A stretch of DNA of 64,000 bases, from assembly GCA_950295325.1 (NCBI GenBank), contig OX485808.1:30214527-30278526 (forward strand). Reading direction: 5' to 3'. Numbering within the stretch: the first letter of the stretch is position 1; every line of letters begins with the position of its first letter. The translations under genes were made by a program, and so were the position numbers. The stretch comes from Polytrichum commune. Taxonomy: Eukaryota; Streptophyta; Polytrichopsida; Polytrichales; Polytrichaceae. Below are positions 1 through 10,006 of this stretch, piece by piece. The notes under the pieces are model-generated. The model did not search any database. It saw only the letters and a list, made by a program, of their open reading frames with translations, and was not told where the DNA came from.

Positions 1-137
1 AGTGGTTCTAAGTTTGCTTAGCTTGAGAACGTTTGTAGTTTTATTCTCTGCAAAGAATAAAATATAAAATTTGTGTCTTGCATATTGGTATATCACATAA
101 TTATGTTGATTGTGATGTTTTGTGTATGATTTTCCAG
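1..137 (+). other. Intron 3' end upstream of receptor copy 1
   Basis: A pyrimidine-containing stretch ends in a tttccag acceptor at 136-137. The same acceptor is present at 42701-42702 in copy 2. An ATG at 78 is in frame with the exon, but it lies in sequence that looks intronic, so the true start codon is probably in an upstream exon outside the window. Confidence 0.6.
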
Positions 138-1865
138 GAACATATGCAAATTATGACAAACATACAAGGCTTACTAGAGGAAGTTACAAACTTCCCTAAA
201 ATAGAGGAGAATCCAAAGGTTTTGAATAGTAAGCAATGCAAGAATTTGTTGGTGAATATTCAAAATGGTGTGGAAACAATTCAAAGCATGATCGATGGTT
301 CCTATAGCGCGGATGTGTTCCACCAAGTAGAGCAAAAGATGCTTGGTATTATGAAGAAAGCAAGGCATATGGTTGAAGAATGTTGCAAGGTTGGTGATTG
401 GTGTCGAGTGGTGGTAATGCAATTGAATAACAAAGAATCCTTCAGAGAACTTCTCTTGGATTTTGAGTATTGTTTCCACACAATGTGCGAAATATTTTGC
501 CAATCTTTTCCCAGTCGTGAAGTTGAAATCCGAGATATGGAAAAGTCTACAACATTCTACCCAACATCCATTGATGACGTTGAGCAAGACCAAAATGCAA
601 TATTTGAACGACTATCCATGGAGGTGAATTTGTGTAGAATTGACAATTGCAAAGATCATTGCATGCTTTTGCGATATTTAATGGAACGAATAACGGGGTT
701 GCAAAAGGTTGCGGGTGGTGAATTAGATAGCATTGTCTTTCCATATATTTATGAACCCCCTAACTATGGGAGGAGACCTAAGCCTTTGGGTAAGGGGGGT
801 TATGGGAGTGTATACTCAACCCAATGGTTAGGATTTGAAACTGCTACAAAGGTTATCAAAGTTGAGAACCCTGAGCATGAGACAATCGTTCGCAAAGAAG
901 CTAGTATTTTGGGCGGATTGAATCATCCCAACATCATCAAGTTTTTTTGGTGTGGCTTAGCAACAGATGGTGATGCACATGGAGGAGAAAGTCAAGGACT
1001 TGAAATCGTCATGGAACGAGGAATTATGAGCTTATCAAGTTTTTTGGAAGAAGGTGTGCTCACAGAAGCCGTGGTAATTGACATTATGATACAAATTGCA
1101 AGTGGAATGTGTTATCTTCATGACATGAAAGTGGCGCATCGTGATTTGAAGCCCGATAATGTTATATTGACTTCAAGGGGTGGCTCAACTTTGAAACATG
1201 TGCATGTGAAGATACTTGATTTTGGGATTTCAAAGATTGAAGTGAAAAACTCCCCACAAGTGCCTACAAATGGAGGTTGTTTTGGTACTTGCGGATATAT
1301 GGCACCTGAAGCTCATACACAACGAAGTTCAGAGGTGGATGCATTCAAAACGGATGTATTTAGTTTTGGCATGATGTGCTACGAGATTCTTTCGAACAAG
1401 AGAGCTTACACTGGAAAGATCTTACGCGACTATGTGAGGTTTTTGGAAAACAAGAGACCGGAGTTACCCAAAACTTGTTCTAAAGATTTGAAATCCTTGA
1501 TACATGAATGTTGGTCTTCGGAACCTTTGAATAGGCCCACATTCCTTGATATCTTTGAGAGGTTGAGAAAAGTCAAAAGTGATGCAATGCTCAAGGTTGC
1601 TAGTGATGTGAGAGTGGCTAGAATTTTGCACAAATCCACAACTCCTAGCAATTCTATTGAATATCCAAAGCGATGTTGGACAATGGTCAAACAAAAACTC
1701 CATGCATTCAATATATGGGCAATTCTTCTGTTGTGGCAAATGTTTATCACCTTTGCTCAATGGTTGCTATGTCACGTATCAAATTTCTTGGAGGCATTTT
1801 CCATTTCATCATCAAGTGCTCAAGAGAATTCAAACATCACAACATCAAATAAAATAGCTCATCAG
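138..1865 (+). CDS. Receptor copy 1, exon A: DUF1221-like domain plus protein kinase
   Basis: The exon encodes 576 residues, counted here from the codon after the acceptor at 137. Residues about 1-150 are helical, with a conserved CCKVGDW motif followed by an NKESF motif, resembling the DUF1221 domain of plant kinases. A complete kinase domain follows: glycine loop GKGGYGSV 218-225, probable VAIK lysine K238, HRDLKPDN 334-341, DFG 361-363, APE 389-391 and the late arginine R466. The HRD and DFG motifs predict an active Ser/Thr-type (TKL-like) kinase. Residues 526-551 are strongly hydrophobic, a possible membrane or amphipathic segment. The exon ends ...CAG|GTAAG at phase 0. The activation segment reads GTCGYMAPE where copy 2 has GTRGYMAPE, and a subdomain III-IV glycine is W here. 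The start is a splice acceptor, so upstream coding sequence is probably missing. Confidence 0.88.
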
Positions 1866-2022
1866 GTAAGCATTGAATGAGGTCAACCTTCATTGTCAAC
1901 TTTTAGTAGGGGTCTAAAGGTTGTGCATTGTGACTTTATTGGAAAAATTTGGAATTTAGTGGTATTTTTCTAGTGAGGATTGTTGGATGGCAATGAAATT
2001 TTTCATTTGGCATTTTATGCAG
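1866..2022 (+). other. Intron 1 of receptor copy 1 (157 bp)
   Basis: GTAAG donor and tatgcag acceptor, phase 0. Copy 2 has an intron of identical length (44344-44500). If the intron is retained, both copies read four extra residues (VSIE) and stop at TGA, giving a protein with the DUF1221-like domain, kinase and hydrophobic tail but no NB-ARC or LRR. Confidence 0.85.
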
Positions 2023-3075
2023 GTCACTAAGGAAACAAAGCGAATCTCCAAATTGATCGGACTCGAAGGAAAGAAATTGGAATTGGAGAAGAAACTTCAC
2101 GACCTTGGTAGTTTGGGGATTGTTGGCATGGGAGGAATTGGCAAATCAACTTTGGCAAATGCTCTAACCGACCATGTTTCCCACAAATTTGGTGCGACAT
2201 GCTTCGTGGGTGACTTTACAAGTGAAAGTTGTACCATTCAGGTGAAATACAAACTACAAGATGTGAAAGAGCCACCTCAAAGCAAAACATTGAAAGAAGG
2301 GCACATATTTTTGAAACAATTGCAAGAGACCAAAAAAATCCTTATTGTTTTGGACAATGTGGGCAACGCAAGGCAAGTGGAAGAACTATTAGGTGATCGC
2401 ACATGTCTTGATGTTCATGGTAGCAAACTTATTGCTACGTCCCGTAATTGGGAGTCTTTGAAACGACACATACCTATAGATGGTAAAGTAGATATGAAGA
2501 CCCTTGATAAAGAGCAATCTAAAGAATTGTTTTCTCTCCATGCATTTGCGACCAACCAACCATGTTTGCCATATTTGGAACATGTAGTTGAGAAGATTAT
2601 AAAGGCTTGTGATGGGCTTCCTTTGAGTTTGGAGGTGATGGGTAGTTATTTGCATGGAGAAAGGAGGTTGAGAATATGGGAGCGAACTTTACAAAGGTTG
2701 TTGAGGGCAAGACATGATGGAAGCATAGATGGAAAAATATGGGAAACATTGAGGATTAGCTTTGATGAACTCGGTGAGAAAGAACAAAGTATGTTTCTAG
2801 ACATAAGTTGTTTCTTTTCCAAGGACTCGTGGACTAGTGATTGGTTTTATACAAAAGCAACACTACTTAGAATGTTTGATGATGACATCAAGAGTACTCA
2901 TCACACATTGGAAAGTCTACAAGACAAATCGATGGTGAAATTTGACAAAAGGGACTTTTTGGTAATACATGATCAATTGCGGGATATGGGACGCATGATT
3001 GTTGAAAAAGAGTTTCAACAAAGTCGAGTTTGGAATTTATCTTTGACAACATTCCTCGAATATTGGAATGACAAG
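2023..3075 (+). CDS. Receptor copy 1, exon B: NB-ARC domain
   Basis: This exon encodes 351 residues (577-927 of the predicted product) and contains the whole NB-ARC nucleotide switch. Visible motifs are P-loop GMGGIGKST (611-619, lysine 617), kinase-2 LIVLDNV (683-689, aspartate 687), RNBS-B GSKLIATSRN, GLPL (774-777), RNBS-D-like MFLDISCFF and a VIHD motif (890-893) in place of MHD. These are the ATP/ADP-binding and autoinhibition elements of plant NLR receptors. No TIR, RPW8 or classical coiled-coil domain precedes it; a kinase takes that place, as in the PNL class described from Physcomitrella. The exon is flanked by phase-0 introns and ends ...AAG|GTATG at 3075. Copy 2 exon B is exactly the same length. 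Confidence 0.93.
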
Positions 3076-3179
3076 GTATGATACATAATGCAAATGAAAT
3101 TGTAGATTCTTTGCTACTTTGTTAGAATATGGTGATAATTATACCAGAGAATTAATTGCATGTGGTGTTGTACTTGCAG
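3076..3179 (+). other. Intron 2 of receptor copy 1 (104 bp)
   Basis: GTATG donor and cttgcag acceptor, phase 0, same length as intron 2 of copy 2 (45554-45657). Retention would stop translation within two codons. Confidence 0.88.
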
Positions 3180-4670
3180 GGCATAGAACTTGTGGAAGGC
3201 CTTTCATTTACTACGTTTGAAAGGAATAATTTGGCAATTCAAACAAATGTAGGTGTGAACACCATGAAAAACCTACGATTTTTGAGTATTAAGAATTGTG
3301 AACATATCGACATGCTTTTAGCTATCATTACCAAAACAAAGACATTGAAATGGTTGAGGATCCATTTCTCAACTCTATATGACAACATTTTACAGCAGCA
3401 TACATATTTTATGAAGGAATTCATGAAGGTTGGTGAAGATCATCTTCAACAATTGGGTGTACTTGAACTATTTGAAATCATAATTTGCACACCTGCTATA
3501 TTCCAAAATTTCCAACCTAAATTCTTGAAAGAAATATCTTTCATCAAGTGCACATTCCCACAAGGGGAATTTCCGATTGGCCTTGGAAACATAGAATTGG
3601 AAGAACTCAACATTTATGACTGTGAACAACTGAAAACACTACCCAAAGACTTTATCCATTTGACATCTCTACTCAAATTGGACATCTCCAAATGTACGAG
3701 CTTGGAGGAGTTCCCATCCGGAATATGCACTCTCAAGGCTTTGGAGGAATTAGATTTCAATGGATGCAGATCTTTGAGGAAAATACCGGAAGGGTTGGGG
3801 GGGTTGACTTGTTTGAAGAAATTGATGATGTGGGATTGCGAGGCCTTGGAGGTGTTCCCTTCCGGAATATGCACTCTCAAGGCTTTGGAGGAATTACATT
3901 TCAATGGATGCAAATCTTTGAGGAAAATACCGGAAGGGTTGGGGGGGTTGACTTGTTTGAAGAAATTGATGATGTCCGATTGCGAGGCCTTGGAGGAGTT
4001 CCCTTCTGGAATATGCACTCTCAAGGCTTTGGAGGAATTGTCATTAAGCGGTTGCAAATCTTTGAGGAAAATACCGGAAGGGTTGGGGGGGTTGACTTGT
4101 TTGAAGACATTGTACATGTGGGATTGCGAGGCCTTGGAGGAGTTGCCTTCCGGAATATGCACTCTCAAGGCTTTGGAGGAATTAGATTTCAATGGATCCA
4201 AATCTTTATGGAAAATACCGGAAGGGTTGGGGGGTTTGAGTTGTTTGAAGAAATTGATGATGTGGGATTGCGAGGCCTTGGAGGAATTCCCTTCCGGAAT
4301 ATGCACTCTCAAGGCTTTGGAGGAATTAGATTTCTCTAAATGCAAATCTATGAGGAAAATACCGGAAGGGTTGGGGGGGTTGACTTGTTTGAAGAAATTG
4401 ATGATGTGGGATTGCGAGGCCTTGGAGGAGTTCCCTTCCGGAATATGCACTCTCAAGGCTTTGGAGGAATTATCATTCAGAGGATGCAAATCTTTGAGGA
4501 AAATACCGGAAGGGTTGGGGGGCTTGACTTGTTTGAAGAAATTGATGATGTCATATTGCAAGGCCTTGAAGGTGTTCCCTTCCGGAATATGCACTCTCAG
4601 GGCTTTGGAGGAATTACATTTCAATGGATGCAGATCTTTGAGGAAAATACCGGAAGGGTTGGGGGGTTGA
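3180..4670 (+). CDS. Receptor copy 1, exon C: LRR domain, seven repeat units
   Basis: The exon continues at phase 0 for 496 codons. About 170 residues of irregular LRR sequence come first, then seven near-identical 48-residue units, each holding two 24-residue LRRs (EEFPSGICTLKALEEL, then RKIPEGLGGLTCLKKL). LRRs normally provide ligand recognition and autoinhibition in NLRs. The frame ends at TGA 4668-4670 because the seventh unit has six Gs (4661-4666) where the others have seven, so GGLTC becomes GG followed by a stop. The array physically continues to about 9262 in shifted frames, so this is either a truncated product, a consensus error in a homopolymer, or the start of pseudogenisation. 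Total predicted product with exons A and B is about 1423 residues. Confidence 0.82.
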   Translation, partial: GIELVEGLSFTTFERNNLAIQTNVGVNTMKNLRFLSIKNCEHIDMLLAIITKTKTLKWLRIHFSTLYDNILQQHTYFMKEFMKVGEDHLQQLGVLELFEIIICTPAIFQNFQPKFLKEISFIKCTFPQGEFPIGLGNIELEELNIYDCEQLKTLPKDFIHLTSLLKLDISKCTSLEEFPSGICTLKALEELDFNGCRSLRKIPEGLGGLTCLKKLMMWDCEALEVFPSGICTLKALEELHFNGCKSLRKIPEGLGGLTCLKKLMMSDCEALEEFPSGICTLKALEELSLSGCKSLRKIPEGLGGLTCLKTLYMWDCEALEELPSGICTLKALEELDFNGSKSLWKIPEGLGGLSCLKKLMMWDCEALEEFPSGICTLKALEELDFSKCKSMRKIPEGLGGLTCLKKLMMWDCEALEEFPSGICTLKALEELSFRGCKSLRKIPEGLGGLTCLKKLMMSYCKALKVFPSGICTLRALEELHFNGCRSLRKIPEGLGG

Positions 4671-5680
4671 CTTGTTTGAAGAAATTGATGATGTGGGATT
4701 GCGAGGCCTTGGAGGAGTTCCCTTCCGGAATATGCACTCTCAAGGCTTTGGAGGTATTAGCATTCAAAGGATGCACATCTTTGAGGAAAATACCGGAAGG
4801 GTTGGGGGGGTTGACTTGTTTGAAGAAATTGATGATGTGGGATTGCGAGGCCTTGGAGGAGTTCCCTTCCGGAATATGCACTCTCAAGGCTTTGGAGGAA
4901 TTGGATTTCTCTAAATGCAAATCTTTGAGGAAAATACCGGAAGGGTTGGGGGGTTGACTTTTTTGAAAATATTGCACATGTGGGATTGCGAGGCCTTGGA
5001 GGAGTTCCCTTCCGGAGTATGCACTATTAGGGCTTTGGAGGAATTACATTTCAATGGATGCAAATCTTTGAGGAAAATACCGGAAGGGTTGGGGGGGTTA
5101 AGTTGTTTGAAGCAATTGTGCATGAAGGATTGCGAGGCCTTGGAGGAGTTCCCTTCCGGAATATGCACTCTCAAGGCTTTGGAGGTATTAGCATTCAAAG
5201 GATGCACATCTTTGAGGAAAATACCGGAAGGGTTGGGGGGGTTGACTTGTTTGAAGAAATTGGACATGGCGGACTGCGAGGCCTTGGAGGAGTTCCCTTC
5301 CGGAATATGCACTCTCAAAGCTTTGGAGGAATTCTCTTTCTATGGATGCAAATCATTGACAAAAATACCAGAAGGGTTGGGGGGGTTGACTCGTTTGAAG
5401 GAATTGTACATGTGGGATTGCGAGGCCTTGGAGGAGTTCCCTTCCGGAATATCCACTCTCAAGGCTTTGGAGGAATTACATTTCAATGGATGCAAATCTT
5501 TGAGGAAAATGCCTGAAGGGTTGAGGGGGTTGACATGTTTGAAGAAATTGGACATGTCGGACTGCGAGGCCTTAGAGGAATTCCCTTCCGGAATATGCAC
5601 TCACAAAGCTATGGAGGAATTCGCTTTCTATGGATGCAAATCATTGAGGAAAATACCAGAAGGGATGGGGTGGTTGACAT
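3694..5680 (+). repeat. Tandem 144-bp LRR array, copy 1, left block
   Basis: About fourteen head-to-tail units of 144 bp, each encoding two LRRs. Units differ mainly at a few codons in the middle of the unit (DFNG, HFNG, SLSG, SFRG, DFSK). Most contain TT-G7-TTG. Because 144 is a multiple of three, the array is open over long stretches in two sense frames and on the antisense strand; these extra frames are by-products of periodicity. The block ends at the CACTA insertion. Confidence 0.92.
4671..5680 (+). pseudogene. Frameshifted continuation of the LRR array, copy 1
   Basis: LRR units continue without a gap after the stop at 4670. A second G6 tract at about 4948-4953 shifts the frame again, so units 4671-4957 and 4958-5680 lie in two different frames. 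The last unit is degraded (GMGWLTS) and is cut by the transposon at 5681. A reading frame from 4958 runs into the transposon and ends at 5772, giving about 30 transposon-derived residues. With both G6 tracts restored to G7 the LRR frame would be continuous from 3180 to the insertion. Confidence 0.82.
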
Positions 5681-7027
5681 CACTAGAGGAAAACAATGTT
5701 TTGTCCAGTGTTTTTCTACGTCATCTGAAACGTAAAACCCATAATATCCGGAATTATAATAGGTTGTTGTGACCTCACCGTTGGCTTGATCACGTGGGCT
5801 GTGTAGATTAAGAAGAATCCAACCTGAGCCTCCCGGGATGTACACACGTTTGCCTCCTTTACATGTCAACCACATCTCCATGAGGTGGATCCACTGATTT
5901 TCGTAGGCAATTGCACGCTACGGCATTGTTCATGTAGACTTTAGGCTCTGTTGTATTTAATTGACAGAACATTGTATCTGCATTATTTTAAATGAAATCT
6001 AGAATTTTTCATATTGTGCCACACCTCTTCGTGCGCACAATGAATTGCTCAATCTTACACCCATGCTCCGTTTAGTGATGTTCATATGCGTATTTATGAA
6101 TGTGATATGTACGTTTTTAATGACGTTATAACGTGTTTATTTGTGTGTTACAAAGCGTTTAATTGTGTGTTAGAAAGCGTTTGTTTGTGTTTCAAAGCAA
6201 TTAATTGTATGTTACAAAGCGTTTAATTGTGTGTAACAAAGCGGTTAATTATGTGTTAACAAGCGTTTAATTGTGTGTCACAACACGTTATAACGCGTTT
6301 AATTGTGTTTTAATTGACGTTTTGTTCGCGTTTTGTATGACCTTATCTCGTGTTACAGAACGTTATTATTTACGTTCAATAGTGTTGTATGTGTCATAAT
6401 GGTCATGAGCTATGCGTCTGGATGAACATTACATTGCGTTTCAGTGAACACACAAAATCCTCTTTGATGTTACAAAGAGTTGACGGTGCGAACGTCAACT
6501 TCCGTCTTAAAGCGTTTTCCAAAACGCATTCAAATATGTGACACATGCGTTTATCAGCGTCCAAACACGTTATAATGAACGTCCAGAACGCACTTCCAAA
6601 ACACGCTACACTGCGTTTACGTAAACATACAATACCCGACACCCTAAATGCGATCCGTAAATATTAGATTATTCCATGATCATGACATGTGTCACCATCT
6701 CAACCATCTAAATCCAACTGCCACGTCAACTGCCACGCAATATCCACGTAAGCTCCAACGTGGAATAAAAACAGCGGGAAATGCTCACGTGGCAAGTAAG
6801 TAACTTCCTCGATTTACTGACCCCATGTAATTTTTGGTTATCACAATTAACGTGAATTAACGGGAATAACGTGCGCGCGTTAAACCGTTTAACGTGCACA
6901 TGACGCGTCGCGTTAAAACCAAAAGACGTGACACAAGCGTCACTTTTCACTAGTCAAAAAACCCACGTTAAACCGCGTTAAAAACCGCATTAAACCGCGT
7001 CATTTTCGACGCGGCTTTCTTCTAGTG
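5681..7027. mobile_element. CACTA (En/Spm-like) non-autonomous transposon in the LRR exon
   Basis: The element is 1347 bp. It starts CACTAGAGGAAA and its other end, read in reverse complement, starts CACTAGAAGAAA. It is flanked by a perfect 3-bp target duplication (cat at 5678-5680 and 7028-7030), the hallmark of the CACTA superfamily. Subterminal regions are packed with short repeats: GCGTTTAATTGTGTG-type units at about 6130-6310 and CGCGTTAAA-type units at 6840-7010. No transposase-like frame is visible, so it would need enzyme supplied from elsewhere. Copy 2 has no insertion in its array. Confidence 0.9.
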
Positions 7028-9262
7028 CATGTTTGAAGAAATTGGAGTTGTCGGATTGCGAGGCCTTGGAGGAGTTCCCTTCCGGAATATGCATTCTCAA
7101 GGCTTTGGAGAAATTATCATTCAAAGGATGCAAATCTTTGAGGAAAATACCTGAAGGGTTGGGGGGGTTGACATCTTTGAAGAAATTGGACATGTCCCGT
7201 TGTGAGGCCTTGGAGGAGTTCCCTTCCCGAATATTCACTCTCAAGGCTTTGGAGGAATTACGTTTCAATAGATGCAAATCTTTCAAGAAAATACCGGAAG
7301 GGTTGGGGGGGTTGACATGTTTGAAGAAATTGTACATGTAGGATTGCGAGGCCTTGGAGGAGTTCCCTTCCGGAATATTCACTCTCAAGGCTTTGGAAGA
7401 ATTATATTTCAATGGATCCAAATCTTTGAGTAAAAAACCAGAAGGGTTGAGGGGGTTGACATGTTTGAAGAAATTGGACATGTCGGACTGCGAGGCCTTG
7501 GAGGAGTTCCCTTCCGGAATATTCACTCTCAAGGCTTTGGAGGAATTATGCTTCAATAGATGCAAATCTTTGAGGAAAATACCGGAAGGGTTGGGGGGGT
7601 TGACATGTTTGAAGAAATTGTACATGTGGGATTGCGAGGCCTTGGAGGAGTTCCCTTCCGGAATATTCACTCTCAAGGCTTTGGAAGAATTATATTTCAA
7701 ATACCAGAAGGGTTGGGGGGGTTGACATGTTTGAAGAAATTGGATATGTCGGAATGCGAGGCCTTGGAGGAGTTCCCTTCCGGAATATGCACTCTCAAGG
7801 CTTTGGAGAAATTATCATTCAAAGGATGGAAAACACAGGAAAATACATGAAGAGTTGGGGGGGTTGACGAGGGGTTGACTTGTAAGAAGACATTGATGAT
7901 GTGGGATTGCGAGGCCTTGGAGGAGTTCCCTTCCGGAATATGCACTCTCAAGGCTTTGGAGGAATTATCATTCAGAGGATGGAAATCTTCATAGAAAATA
8001 CCGGAAGGGTTGGGGGGTTGACTTGTTTGAAGAAATTGATGATGTGGGATTGCGAGGCCTTGGAGGAGTTCCCTTCCGGAATATGCACTCTCAAAGCTTT
8101 GGAGGAATTCTCTTTCTATGAATGCAAATCATTGAGGAAAATACCAGAAGGGTTGGGGGGGTTGACATGTTTGAAGAAATTCGACATGTCGGACTGCGAG
8201 GCCTTGGAGGAGTTCCCTTCCGGAATATGCACTGAAAGCTTTGGAGGAATTCTCTTTCTATGGATGCAAATCATTGAGGAAAATACGAGAAGGGTTGGGA
8301 GGGTTGACTCGTTTGAAGAAATTGGACATGTCGGACTGCGAGGCCTTGGATTAGTTCCCTTCCGGAATATGCACTCTCAAGGCTTTGGAGGAATTACATT
8401 TCAATGGATACAAATCTTTGAGGAAAATACCAGAAGGGTTGGGGGGTTGACATGTTTGAAGAAATTGGACATGTCGGACTGCGAGGCCTTGGAGGAGTTC
8501 CCTTCCAGACTATGCACTCTCAAAGCTTTGGAGGAATTCTCTTTCTATGGATGCAAATCATTGAGGAAAATACCAGAAGGGTTGGGGGGGTTGACTTGTT
8601 TGAAGAAATTGTACATGTGGGATTGCGAGGCCTTGGAGGAGTTCCCTTCCGGAATATGCACTCTCAAGGCATTGAAGGAATTAGATTTCGATGGATGCAA
8701 ATCTTTGAGGAAAATACCGGAAGGGTTGGGGGGGTGGACTTGTTTGAAGAAATTGTCCATGTCGTGTTGCCAAGCCTTGGAGGAGTTCCCTTCCGGAATA
8801 TGCAGTCTCACAGCTTTGGAGGAATTACATTTCAATGGATGCAAATCTTTGAGGAAAATACCGGAAGGGTTGGGGGGTTGACTTGTTTGAAGACATTGAT
8901 GATGTGGGATTGCGAGGCCTTGGAGGAGTTCCTTTCCAGAATATGCACTCTCAAGGCTTTGGAGGAATTGCATTTCCATGGTTGTAAATCTTTGAGGGAA
9001 TTACCAGAAGGGTTGGCGGGGTTGATTTGTTTGAGGAAATTGTACATGTGGGATTGGAAGGCCTTGGAGGAATTCCCTTCCGGAATATGCACTCTCAAAG
9101 CTTTGGAGGAATTATCATTCAAAGGATGCAAATCTTTGAGGGAAATACCGAAAGGGTTGGGGGGTTCGGTTGTTTGAAGCAATTGGGCATGAGGGATTGT
9201 GAGGTCTTGAAGGAGTTGACTTCTGGAGTATGCACTGTTAAGGCTTTGGAGGTATAAGTTTT
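7028..9262 (+). pseudogene. LRR array right of the transposon, decayed
   Basis: About fifteen further 144-bp LRR units resume in register after the transposon. The frame is broken many times: a TAG at 7339-7341 (W to stop), a deletion in the unit at about 7700, a scrambled unit at 7830-7900, a loss of five bases near 8232, and G6 tracts at about 8014, 8441, 8871 and 9160. Terminal units are more divergent (LPEGLAGLICLRKL). Even with the transposon removed this part could not be read as one frame, so it is a relic of a once longer LRR domain. Confidence 0.85.
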
Positions 9263-10006
9263 CAAAGGGTACAAATCTTTGAGATAGGTGATTGCATACA
9301 TTGGTGATTGCGAGGCTTTGGAAGAGTTCCTTTCCGGAATATGTACTCTAAGGCTTTAAAGGATCATCATTCAATGAACGCAACTCTTTGAGGAAAGTAA
9401 CAGAAGTGTTGGGGGGTTTGACTTGTTTGAGTAAATTGAGATAGTGAGGCGTTGGAGGAGTTTCGTATTGAGCTATGGACTTACGGAGTTTGGAGGCGTT
9501 ATCATTGTACTGTAGGATATCTTTGAGGTATGTACGGGATGGATTTGAAGGTTTTTGGTGTTTGAAGGAATTGTCCATGGCTTGATATAAACTGACTTTA
9601 TTTGTTCAATGATTTGTTTGTAAGATATGTTGCACAATTTGTGACTTTTCAACTTGGCATACAATTTTGACCAATGGATCTTATTGGGCATTGTGCCATT
9701 CCTGTTGTATGTTGTGTATCATGCAGTTTGTTATTTCAAGTTCAAATTGGGAGTTTTGATGTCAAAGTTAAAGTTGGTCAAAGCAAGGATTTTATTTTCC
9801 TTTAGATAGTGCCAATTGAGGATGTAGGGCAGGATGTTGGAAAACATGCCTCCATGAACTGTGAGGATGAATGGGGTTGTTCAAGACACAACAATGGCTG
9901 AAGTGAATTTTATTTGGTTTTGCATGTGGACATTCCTATATGAGAGTTTATGTTTTGCATCCTATTAAATTTTTGATGTTGAAATCCCCGTTTAAATTAA
10001 GGTTGA
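9263..10006 (+). other. Decayed LRR tail and 3' flank of receptor copy 1
   Basis: 9263-9560 holds degenerate LRR fragments with stops in all frames. About 9560-9960 is almost identical to 48258-48660 in copy 2 although non-coding, which suits a 3' untranslated or downstream region. Homology with copy 2 breaks at 10006. Confidence 0.6.

Noticed and set aside
78-137. ATG at 78 as the true start of the receptor
   Set aside because: Bases 78-137 look like an intron end with a tttccag acceptor at 137, the same in copy 2; the in-frame ATG is probably incidental.
2023-3075. TIR-NBS-LRR assignment
   Set aside because: No TIR domain precedes the NB-ARC; the upstream exon is a protein kinase.
3692-4339. 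Second sense-frame ORFs over the arrays
   Set aside because: Same periodicity effect. Kept only as a finding about slippage, not as genes.
3614-4624. 336-codon antisense open frame over the LRR array (and similar ones at 46812-47543)
   Set aside because: A consequence of a stop-free 144-bp unit repeated in tandem; the antisense peptide has no domain features and the sense frame matches LRRs.
3694-9262. CRISPR-like direct repeats
   Set aside because: Units are contiguous 144-bp coding LRRs with no spacers, in a eukaryotic gene.
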